DNA of 16,523 nucleotides, from contig CAYQCL010000044.1 in assembly GCA_964416065.1 (NCBI GenBank), positions 1 through 16,523 on the forward strand, read 5' to 3'. This stretch comes from Limiplasma sp964416065 (GTDB lineage Bacteria > Bacillota > Clostridia > Christensenellales > Aristaeellaceae). Positions 7,253 to 13,816 of this stretch are shown here, one piece after another. The notes under the pieces were generated by a model. That model saw nothing but the letters and a program-made list of their open reading frames with translations, had not been told where the DNA came from and searched no databases. The translations under genes were made by a program, and so were the position numbers. Positions within the stretch are counted from its first letter, which is position 1, and each line of letters starts with the position of its first letter.

Positions 7253-7361
7253 TGGCATCAATAGACTCCGCTAGCCCCGGAATGCTATTGGACAGAGCGT
7301 GCGTTTGCTGACCATCAAATGCCGCAAAAGACACATTGACCCCTTGAAGGAGGATACCGAC
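7253..7361 (+). promoter_or_regulatory. structured 5' leader of rplM-rpsI, candidate L13 autoregulatory leader
   Basis: The ~110-base untranslated leader contains a hairpin just after the predicted start. CAATAG (7259-7264) pairs with CTATTG (7285-7290), and inside it TCCG (7267-7270) pairs with CGGA (7278-7281), around a 7-base loop and a small internal bulge. The AAGGAGG ribosome binding site (7347-7353) ends the leader. Firmicutes rplM operons are known to carry an L13 leader RNA bound by the encoded protein. Membership in that RNA family is inferred from position and the two-step hairpin and was not tested against a covariance model. Confidence 0.5.
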
Positions 7362-7793
7362 TTGAATACGTACATGGCAAAGGCCTCCGATGTACAGCGC
7401 AAATGGTACATCGTGGATGCCGAAGGCGTTGTGCTGGGCCGTCTGGCCAGCCAGGTTGCCAGCATTCTGCGCGGCAAGAATAAGCCTACCTATACTCCCC
7501 ATGTTGATACCGGTGACTATGTGATCGTCATCAATGCCGATAAGGTCGTTCTGACCGGCAAAAAGCTCGATCAGAAGATTTATTATAAGCACAGCGGCTT
7601 CCCGGGCGGCCTCAGCGAGACCCCCTATCGTCGTCTGCTCAATGAAAAGCCTGAATTTGCGATCCAGCACGCCGTGATTGGCATGCTGCCCAAGGGTCCC
7701 CTTGGACGCAAGATGGCGAAGAAGCTTAAAGTGTACGCGGGTTCTGAACACGAGCATGCCGCTCAGCAGCCCGAAACGCTGGTTCTCAAGTAA
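7362..7793 (+). CDS. rplM: 50S ribosomal protein L13
   Basis: Large-subunit ribosomal protein L13, an early assembly protein that binds 23S rRNA. The 143-aa product has the typical landmarks: KWYIVDAEGVVLGRLASQVA, LRGKNKPTYTPHVDTGDYVIVINA, LTGKKLDQKIYYKHSGFPGG, and AVIGMLPKGPLGRKMAKKLKVY. The frame is open from 7299, but TTG 7362 (reading MNTYMAKA once initiated) matches the clostridial L13 N terminus and lies 8 bases after AAGGAGG. An ATG at 7374 is too far from that site. Only 23 bases separate it from rpsI, with which it forms the standard two-gene operon under the promoter at 7218. No unusual residues were noticed. Confidence 0.96.
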   Translation: MNTYMAKASDVQRKWYIVDAEGVVLGRLASQVASILRGKNKPTYTPHVDTGDYVIVINADKVVLTGKKLDQKIYYKHSGFPGGLSETPYRRLLNEKPEFAIQHAVIGMLPKGPLGRKMAKKLKVYAGSEHEHAAQQPETLVLK

Positions 7794-7816
7794 GGACACG
7801 GAAGGAGCGAAACAAA

Positions 7817-8209
7817 ATGGCGAAAGTTGAGTACAATGCCGTTGGACGTCGTAAGACAGCTGTTGCGCGTGTCCGTTTGGTGGCCGGCGACGGTAAGATT
7901 CTGGTAAACAAGCGTGATCTGGACGAGTATTTTGGTTTGGAGACGTTGAAGATGACGGTTCGTCAGCCCCTAGAGCTGACCAAGGTCGGCGGCGATATGG
8001 ACATTCTTGTGAACGTACATGGCGGCGGTCTGAGCGGACAGGCCGGCGCGATCCGTCACGGCATTAGCCGCGCGTTGATCAAGGCCAATCCCGAGCTTCG
8101 TGACAGCCTGAAAAAGGCCGGCTTCCTGACCCGCGACCCGCGCATGAAGGAGCGCAAGAAGTACGGTTTGAAGGCCGCCCGTCGCGCGCCTCAGTTCTCG
8201 AAGCGCTGA
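7817..8209 (+). CDS. rpsI: 30S ribosomal protein S9
   Basis: Small-subunit ribosomal protein S9, whose C-terminal tail reaches the P-site tRNA. The 130-aa protein has the family length and shows GRRKTAVARVRL at the N terminus, VNVHGGGLSGQAGAIRHGISRAL in the middle, LTRDPRMKERKKYGLKAARRAPQFSKR at the end, including the invariant C-terminal SKR. ATG 7817 is preceded by GGAAGGAG. It is second in the rplM-rpsI operon and is followed 13 bases later by a strong intrinsic terminator. Confidence 0.97.
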   Translation: MAKVEYNAVGRRKTAVARVRLVAGDGKILVNKRDLDEYFGLETLKMTVRQPLELTKVGGDMDILVNVHGGGLSGQAGAIRHGISRALIKANPELRDSLKKAGFLTRDPRMKERKKYGLKAARRAPQFSKR

Positions 8210-8222
8210 TTTACCTGTTTAC

Positions 8223-8258
8223 AAGCCTTTTGCCCCAGCGGCAAAGGGCTTTTTTTTT
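8223..8258 (+). terminator. intrinsic terminator of rplM-rpsI
   Basis: AAGCCTTTTGCC (8223-8234) pairs with GGCAAAGGGCTT (8240-8251) over 12 positions, with one G-T wobble, around a CCAGC loop. An unbroken run of T follows to 8258. This is a textbook Rho-independent terminator ending the ribosomal protein operon and separating it from the two-component genes. Confidence 0.93.
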
Positions 8259-8275
8259 ACATTTTTCTTATGACG

Positions 8276-8316
8276 TGGAAAAACAAAACCAAAACGATAT
8301 TTTTCCATGCTATTCT
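8276..8316 (+). promoter_or_regulatory. inverted repeat and possible extended -10 ahead of the response regulator
   Basis: TGGAAAAA (8276-8283) and TTTTTCCA (8300-8307) form an 8-bp perfect inverted repeat with a 16-base gap. Directly after it, TGCTATTCT (8308-8316) resembles an extended -10 element with no clear -35. If transcription starts near 8323, the leader is very short and contains AGGGAGG. The repeat could be an operator for the regulator itself. The evidence is positional only. Confidence 0.35.
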
Positions 8317-8334
8317 ATGAAGGGAGGTACCATT

Positions 8335-8999
8335 ATGAGGATTCTGGTCGTGGAAGACGAAACAGCCATACAATCCGTATTAAAAGAGCTGCTGGTGGAC
8401 GCCGGATATGAGGTTTCAGTCGCGAGTGACGATGCGGAGGCCATCGAGGTCTTTCAGCGGGAACCCTTTGATCTCGTTCTGCTCGATATTATGTTGCCAA
8501 GGCTGGACGGATATAGCGTGTGTGGCGCTATCCGCGCAAAGGCGAGCACGCCCATCATCATGCTTACCGCCCTGGATGAGGAGGCTGCGCAGGTCAAAGC
8601 CTTTGAGCTGAAGGTGGATGATTACATTACAAAGCCCTTTTCCATCAAGCTGGTTCTTCTTCAGGTCAGGGCGGTTTTGCGGCGCGCGGCCTGTGCGTCG
8701 GCCGACTCCGTTCTCCGCCATGGAGAAATTCGCCTGGATCCGAAGGCCATGGAGGTATGCGTCCATGGGAGGAAGGTAGCGCTGATGCGCATTGAATATG
8801 AACTTCTCCGCCTGTTCATGGCGCATCCCAGGCAGGCTTTTACCCGTGAGAGCCTTTTAATACAGTTTGGGGATACGACTACCTGGGAGACGAGAATGTC
8901 GTCAATCTTCATATCATGAATCTGCGCCGCAAGCTCGGAACGGATCCGATCGAAACGATCAGAGGAGTGGGGTATCGCCTTGCGAAGGATGAAGGATAG
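8335..8999 (+). pseudogene. OmpR-family response regulator, frameshifted before the recognition helix
   Basis: Response regulator of a VncRS-like two-component system. The receiver domain is complete: acidic pocket E7/D8, phospho-acceptor D51 (LLDIMLP), T78 (IIMLTALDE) and K100 (YITKPF). The winged-helix DNA-binding domain begins normally (RIEYELLRLFMAHPRQAFTRESLLIQ) but after Q177 the frame breaks and stops at 8919. Shifting by -1 at about 8866-8868 restores WGYDYLGDENVVNLHIMNLRRKLG and then ETIRGVGYRLAKDEG up to a stop at 8997-8999, for ~221 residues. A missing base, as in CAG-GTT-TGG becoming CAG-TTT-GG, explains it. ATG 8335 follows AGGGAGG. The short product would lack the recognition helix and wing and should not bind DNA. 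It is probably inactivated, although a sequencing error is possible. Confidence 0.85.
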
Positions 9000-10297
9000 C
9001 CTGTCAGCAGAAGTATTTTTATGGGTGCTGGGTGCATTGACATTATGCGGTTTTTTGATTTACGGATTGATCATGCTTGCGATTCCAAGGCAGTATACCT
9101 CCTTGTCAAACGCGCGGGTCGAGCAAGGTGCGGCGGAGCTTGCCCAGTCTCTGGACGGCGGAGATACGCGTTAGCAAAGCAAAGAATTTATGATTTCTGC
9201 ATCGAAAACCATACGACCGCCGTGTGGAGCTCCAATGGACAGCTCGTGTCCTTCGGCGAGACCACGGAGACGGAAAATACCGCCTCCGTCTCATTTGTTC
9301 TTCGCTTTTCGGATCTTTCGGAGAACAGTGTTTTGACAATCATCACCTCCGCCTCTGCCGCCGGAGAAATCACCGATGCCTTTTTGGGGCTGTTGCCCTA
9401 TGCGTCTGCTCTTGTATCCATGATTTCCCTGCTCAGCGCGTGGCTGTGCAGCCGCCTCATCGTCAGACCCGTGCTGAGACTTTGTCATGTATCCAAGCGT
9501 ATGGCGCAGCTAGATATGACATGGCGCTGCGAAACCGGCCGCAGCGATGAGCTTGGGATACTGGCAAACAGCCTGAACACCCTTTCTCAGCGTCTGAACC
9601 AGGCCATGGACAAGCTGAAGAACGCAAACGCTCGGCTTCGTGAGGATATAGCCGCTTCGCGAGAGCTGGAAAAGCAGCGTCGGGACTTCTTCGCCGCCGC
9701 GTCCCACGAATTGAAAACGCCGGTTACGATCCTTAAGGCGCAGCTGGAAAGCATGGCGTTAGGAATTGGGGATTACAGGAATCATGAAAAATATCTTCCC
9801 CAGGCCCTTGCTACCGTTGAATCCATGGAGGGACTGTTTCAGGAAATTCTTACCATCGCAAAAATGGAATTCGGCATTATCGGGGTTGGCTTTACCTCAC
9901 AGTCTCTTGCGCCCATCCTGCGCGCCTGTATGGCGGAGGAGAAAAAAATTACGCTCACGGAGCGTACAATGGATGAATCCGTCCGCGCTCCTATTCATGA
10001 GGCGCTCTTTCAAAAGGCCATCTCCAATATTTTGTCCAACGCGGTTCGTCATTCGCCGACCGGTCAGCATGTCGCCGTCGCCCTGACAGAGGACGCACTG
10101 ACGGTGGAAAATACCGGCGTGAGAATCGCGGAGGATGATCCGCTGTTTACTCCCTTTTACCGCGCGGATCAATCCCGAAACCGAAAAAGCGGCGGAAGCG
10201 GCCTGGGACTATATCTCGTAAAAACGATTTTGGACTGGAAAACATCGAAAGCGCCGTTCGATTTACCGTTTTTCTGAATCAAAACAGAATCAAATGA
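8989..10297 (+). pseudogene. sensor histidine kinase with two frameshifts
   Basis: Membrane sensor kinase partner of the upstream regulator; its ATG overlaps the regulator's restored 3' end by 11 bases. TM1 (VFLWVLGALTLCGFLIYGLIMLA) lies near the N terminus. The frame breaks at the TAG at 9172 and resumes one base earlier (LAKQRIYDF), consistent with a lost base in or near GCGTTAGC. The second frame carries the extracytoplasmic region, TM2 (PYASALVSMISLLSAWLCSRLI), HAMP, the H-box SHELKTPVT, N-box NILSNAVRHSP, and G2 box GGSGLGLYLVK. After TILDW the frame is lost again. The usual HG...Y segment is absent and the expected tail (LENIESAVRFTVFLNQNRIK) is found in another frame, ending at 10297. 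The second lesion looks like a deletion of about 20 bases. As read, the kinase core and sensor are not joined, so the gene is probably inactive. Confidence 0.85.
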
Positions 10298-10359
10298 AAA
10301 CCAAATTCAAACCATCCCCTTCTACAATGAGGTCATTCCAAAAAAAGGACGGTTTGTTT

Positions 10360-11826
10360 ATGTCTTACCTCCATCGCGCGTTTCTCTATATCACGCGCAA
10401 AAAAACGAAATCCCTCCTGTTGCTTCTGGTGCTTCTGCTCATTGCGACCCTTACACTCTCCGGCATCGCGATCGGCAGAGGCATCCAGACGGCGCAGCTC
10501 AACGTCCGGCAGGCATTGGGCGGCGTATTCACTCTTCAGCAGAACACCAGTGACCCCCAGAAATGGGTATCTACGAGTGTGGGACAGTATGGCTCCACCT
10601 CCTACTACGGAGGCGCGCCCCTGACCCTGGAGCTGTCCAATCATATCCAAAGCAATGTCAATGGCATCGAGGGATGGAACGCCACCTATACCAATTACAC
10701 AGTTCCCGTGGACATGAACGGGAACATTCTCAAGCTGATTGAAGCCGAGAACGACGGCGGTATGAGCAGTCTTCTGGCAGGATACGGGGATTTCAATTCC
10801 ACCGTTTCCACCTATGCGAGTACAAACACGGCCTGTGACAGCTACTTCGCCGGTGGTTATTTGGATCTGACGGATGGTCGGCACTTTACCGCGAACGATC
10901 AGAATGTGGTCATCATCAGCGAAGAGCTCGCGGAGGCGAATCATCTGGCGGTCGGGGACCAGATAACGCTGCGGATGTCCTCCTACAAGGCCTCCCTTTT
11001 GGAATACGACGCGAATAGCACCCGCGTTGACGTCACGATTATCGGCTTGTTCGGGGCGACCGCGAAGAGCACCGCCTCTCTGTCGAACTGGTCCATGGAT
11101 AATTCCGTCTTTACGATGTTGGATGTGGTACGGGCCGCTCGCCCTGACATGGGAGATGAAGGATATGAGAAGATGTCGTTTTATGTGGCCGACCCGGGCT
11201 GCCTTGATGAGATTATAAGGGAGGTACGGGCTCTGCCGGAGCTGGATCCGTCTGACTTTATCCTTACTGTTGACAAGAGCGACGCGGAAGCGGTGATGAA
11301 GCCGCTCGCAAACCTGTATCGTCTCGTGACCGTCTTAAGCCTCCTTGTGCTGGGTACTAGGGCGGTCGTTGTCTATCTGGTGCTGTCCGGCCGGATCAAG
11401 GAGAGGATTCATGAAAGCGGCGTCCTCCTTTCACTTGGGCTGTCCAAACGGAACATCACGGCCCAATATCTGACTGAAATTCTGCTGATTGCGGTCTTGG
11501 CCTTCACCTGCTCCGTCTTTACCAGCAGCTTTATCGCGCAAAGCATCGGCAACTGGCTTTTGGATTACGCCATGTCCGAAAGCGCGCAACCGAGCAATTC
11601 CGGTACCGGCTTGGAAAAGGACGGAATGTACATCGGAACCTCCGACCAATTCGCTCCGAGGTTTGAAGGAAAAAGCAGCCTGACCAAAATTGAAGTATCC
11701 GTCTCTCCCGCTTCAGTCGCCGCCATGTATTTCATCGGTTTTCTGATTATCTGTGCTGCCGTTCTGATCGCGGCGCTGCCCGTCTTACGGATGAAGCCAA
11801 GAGAGATTATATCAAAAATGAGTTAA
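10360..11826 (+). CDS. ABC transporter permease, MacB/FtsX-like (Vex type)
   Basis: Membrane subunit of a VncRS-Vex-like export system, 488 aa. The N terminus has the Vex-type form RAFLYITRKKTKSLLLLLVLLL with TM1 at ~14-37. A large extracytoplasmic domain of about 300 residues follows, then three C-terminal membrane segments: ~LVTVLSLLVLGTRAVVVYLVL, ~YLTEILLIAVLAFTCSVFTSS and ~SVAAMYFIGFLIICAAVLIAALPV. ATG 10360 follows AAGGA at 10345-10349. The upstream ATG at 10294 overlaps the restored kinase stop but lacks a binding site, so 10360 is preferred. An Arg (codon AGG at 11359-11361) sits in the middle of TM2, where a small or hydrophobic residue is expected. The frame is intact. Together with the broken regulator and kinase this may be a gene no longer under strong selection. 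Its substrate is unknown. Confidence 0.8.
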   Translation: MSYLHRAFLYITRKKTKSLLLLLVLLLIATLTLSGIAIGRGIQTAQLNVRQALGGVFTLQQNTSDPQKWVSTSVGQYGSTSYYGGAPLTLELSNHIQSNVNGIEGWNATYTNYTVPVDMNGNILKLIEAENDGGMSSLLAGYGDFNSTVSTYASTNTACDSYFAGGYLDLTDGRHFTANDQNVVIISEELAEANHLAVGDQITLRMSSYKASLLEYDANSTRVDVTIIGLFGATAKSTASLSNWSMDNSVFTMLDVVRAARPDMGDEGYEKMSFYVADPGCLDEIIREVRALPELDPSDFILTVDKSDAEAVMKPLANLYRLVTVLSLLVLGTRAVVVYLVLSGRIKERIHESGVLLSLGLSKRNITAQYLTEILLIAVLAFTCSVFTSSFIAQSIGNWLLDYAMSESAQPSNSGTGLEKDGMYIGTSDQFAPRFEGKSSLTKIEVSVSPASVAAMYFIGFLIICAAVLIAALPVLRMKPREIISKMS

Positions 11827-11843
11827 GCAGGAGGTGCTTTTCC

Positions 11844-12482
11844 ATGAACATTTTGGAAATCAAGGCCGTGCGATATAGCTATGACGGTCAGAAGAATATT
11901 TTAAAGGACGTCAACGCCCGCATGGAGCTTGGCAAGCTACACGCGATTCTCGGCCCTTCCGGCTGCGGGAAGACGACGCTCCTTTCCCTGCTGGGCGGGC
12001 TGGACAGTCCTTCCAGCGGCCAGATTCTATATCGAGGCAGTCCCGTTCAAAGGAACGAGCTGGCGCGTCGCCACCAGGTGGCATTCACCTTTCAAAACTA
12101 CAACCTGCTCGACTATCTGACGCCGATGGAGAATATCTCGCTGACCTCCAAGCTGCCTCCTCTGCCTATTCTTGAGCGGCTTGGGCTTAGCAGGGAAGAG
12201 GCGAGACGAAATGTGCTGAAGCTCTCCGACGGCCAGCAGCAGCGTGTCGCCATCGCCCGTGCCCTTGCGAGCGATGCGCAAGTAATTCTCGCCGATGAAT
12301 CCACCGGCCATCTTGACGAGGATACGGTCATGGGAATCGCTTCCATCCTGAAGGCGGCGGCTCATCAGTCTAATAAATGCGTGATCGTTGTCACCCATTC
12401 CAACGCTCTGGCGAAAGAGGCCGATGTCGTTTTTAGGCTCCGTAAGGGAGAATTACGGCTCCAAGAGGAATCCGCCTCATAA
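11844..12482 (+). CDS. ABC transporter ATP-binding protein with altered conserved motifs
   Basis: Nucleotide-binding subunit for the adjacent permease (LolD/MacB type), 212 aa. Intact elements are Walker A GPSGCGKT (37-44), Q-loop Q84 (FTFQNYNLLDYLTP), Walker B VILADE with the catalytic E152, and the switch histidine H185 (VVTHSN). Two normally near-invariant elements deviate. The signature LSGGQ reads LSDGQ (D129, codon GAC at 12228), and DEPTGNLD reads DESTGHLD (S153, H156). Each fits single-base change from the consensus. ATG 11844 is preceded by AGGAGG, and the gap to the permease is 17 bases, so they form one operon. Loss of the first signature glycine would be expected to weaken ATP hydrolysis. 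Full length and frame are kept, so some activity cannot be excluded. Confidence 0.85.
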   Translation: MNILEIKAVRYSYDGQKNILKDVNARMELGKLHAILGPSGCGKTTLLSLLGGLDSPSSGQILYRGSPVQRNELARRHQVAFTFQNYNLLDYLTPMENISLTSKLPPLPILERLGLSREEARRNVLKLSDGQQQRVAIARALASDAQVILADESTGHLDEDTVMGIASILKAAAHQSNKCVIVVTHSNALAKEADVVFRLRKGELRLQEESAS

Positions 12483-12490
12483 GAAACGCC

Positions 12491-12517
12491 ACGGCCGGGA
12501 GAAATTGCGGAGGCCGT
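12491..12517. other. short inverted repeat after the ABC ATPase gene
   Basis: ACGGCC (12491-12496) and GGCCGT (12512-12517) could form a 6-bp stem with a 15-base loop. No T run follows. It is at best a weak end-of-message structure between the ATPase stop and the next promoter. Confidence 0.25.
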
Positions 12518-12523
12518 CCCAGC

Positions 12524-12552
12524 TGTACAAACGCGGTCAAAAGGAATATAAT
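12524..12552 (+). promoter_or_regulatory. sigma-A promoter for the Enzyme I-like gene
   Basis: TGTACA (12524-12529, four of six matches to TTGACA), a 17-base spacer and a perfect TATAAT (12547-12552). Transcription would start near 12559. The ATG at 12551 therefore lies within the -10 region and is unlikely to be used, which supports the start at 12605. Confidence 0.7.
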
Positions 12553-12604
12553 GGCAGGGAAGATTCTCGTGCAGATATTATCCTTTGACTGGAGGAATGC
12601 CGCC

Positions 12605-13816
12605 ATGACCGTTTTGCAAGGAAAGACGCTTTTAAAGGGCAACGCCTGCGCGCCCATCCAGATCCTCGATGATCCCCTGAACACGCCGTCCGACGAGGCT
12701 CCCGTCATTCTGGTCTGTGACGAGCTTTCTTTATCGCGCGCGCTTTCCCTCAAAAACGTCGCGGCGGTTGTATCCCATCAAGGCTCGCCAAACGGCCACG
12801 TCTCCGTCGTCCTCAAAAGCGCGGGAATCCCCTGGGTAAGCGGCATCCTCCCGCAAAAAAGCTGGCGGGGGCATCTGTCGCTGCTCGAGGATGGTAGACT
12901 CTTTCTCGATCCTCCATCCGAGGCCCTTAAACGCCATAGAGAAAATGTCGAACAGCGGCAAAAGCGGCTTGAAAGGATTCTTTCGGAAAGCGATAAGCCG
13001 CTTCAAACCGCCGCGGGTCAACCGATTCGGATTTTTGCCGCGATCAACAGTCTCGCCCAGGCGGACGAGGCCATTCAAAGCGGCGCGGAGGGCGTCGGGC
13101 TTTTGCGAAGCGAGTGTCTCTTCCCAGATGTCGTCCCCGATGAGGAAACGCAATACTGGGCCTACCGCACGCTCATTAACCGCGCGGGCGGGCGGACGTG
13201 CGTCGTTCGCGCACTGGACGCCGACGCGGACAAGCCGCTCCCCTACCTTTCTCAGACTGGCAACGCGCGCGGCATCCAATGCCTGCTTTGCCATCCCGAC
13301 GTCTTTCGCGTACAGCTACGCGCCCTGCTGCGCGCTTCCGCGCATGGCCCGCTCGGCGTCCTGCTTCCCTTTGTTCAGTCGCTTGAGGAATGGCATGCCT
13401 GCCTACAGCTCATAAAGGAATGCCGCTCCGAGCTATCGTATCAAGCCGCAGGCCGGTTCTCCCTTGGCGCAATGCTCGAAACGCCACGCGCCGCCTCCCT
13501 GTGCGGATCATTGGCCCGGGAGGCGGATTTTCTCTGCATCGGCTCCGGTGATCTCGTCGCGCATGCGCTCTCCATCAGCCGGGAGGATACTCGCTACGCC
13601 CCCGACCACCCCAACGTGCGTGCGCTGATCCGTCGGCTGTCGTGCGAGGCGGACGATGCGGGCTGTCCCATCGGCCTTTGCGGCGTGCTGGCGGATGAAC
13701 CCTCCCTAGCGGCAGACGCCCTTTCGCTGGGAGTCCGGCAATTTGTCGTTTCGCCAACATGCGTTCCGTGGGTGAGGGAATCACTTCAAAAGGCGCTCAA
13801 CTCTTCTTTGGCGTAA
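12605..13816 (+). CDS. Enzyme I-like PEP-utilizing protein lacking the HPr-binding domain
   Basis: Homolog of phosphotransferase system Enzyme I, 403 aa instead of ~570. The N-terminal phospho-histidine domain is shortened. The opening strand (LQGKTLLKGNACAPIQIL) runs almost directly into VILVCDELSLS and SPNGHVSVVLKSAGIP, where H65 aligns with the phosphorylated His. The ~120-residue helical domain that docks HPr is missing. The C-terminal PEP-binding barrel is recognisable: EGVGLLRSE (R168), VRALDADADKPLPY (R202), GAMLETPRAA (E292), GSGDL (D316) and GLCGVLA (C359). The usual TSH, TND and CGE motifs read NGH, SGD and CGV. ATG 12605 has GGAGGA 8 bases upstream. A classical HPr kinase role is unlikely; it may phosphorylate another partner, act on a small molecule, or be degenerate. 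It converges with topB, overlapping it by 20 bases. Confidence 0.82.
   Translation: MTVLQGKTLLKGNACAPIQILDDPLNTPSDEAPVILVCDELSLSRALSLKNVAAVVSHQGSPNGHVSVVLKSAGIPWVSGILPQKSWRGHLSLLEDGRLFLDPPSEALKRHRENVEQRQKRLERILSESDKPLQTAAGQPIRIFAAINSLAQADEAIQSGAEGVGLLRSECLFPDVVPDEETQYWAYRTLINRAGGRTCVVRALDADADKPLPYLSQTGNARGIQCLLCHPDVFRVQLRALLRASAHGPLGVLLPFVQSLEEWHACLQLIKECRSELSYQAAGRFSLGAMLETPRAASLCGSLAREADFLCIGSGDLVAHALSISREDTRYAPDHPNVRALIRRLSCEADDAGCPIGLCGVLADEPSLAADALSLGVRQFVVSPTCVPWVRESLQKALNSSLA

Noticed and set aside
8860..8875. Programmed -1 frameshift in the response regulator
   Set aside because: The sequence around 8866 is not an X-XXY-YYZ slippery heptamer in the right frame and no stimulatory structure was seen. 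Two further lesions in the kinase make mutation the simpler explanation.
12551..12604. ATG 12551 as the start of the Enzyme I-like gene
   Set aside because: It overlaps the -10 box of the predicted promoter. The downstream ATG 12605 has GGAGGA at good spacing.
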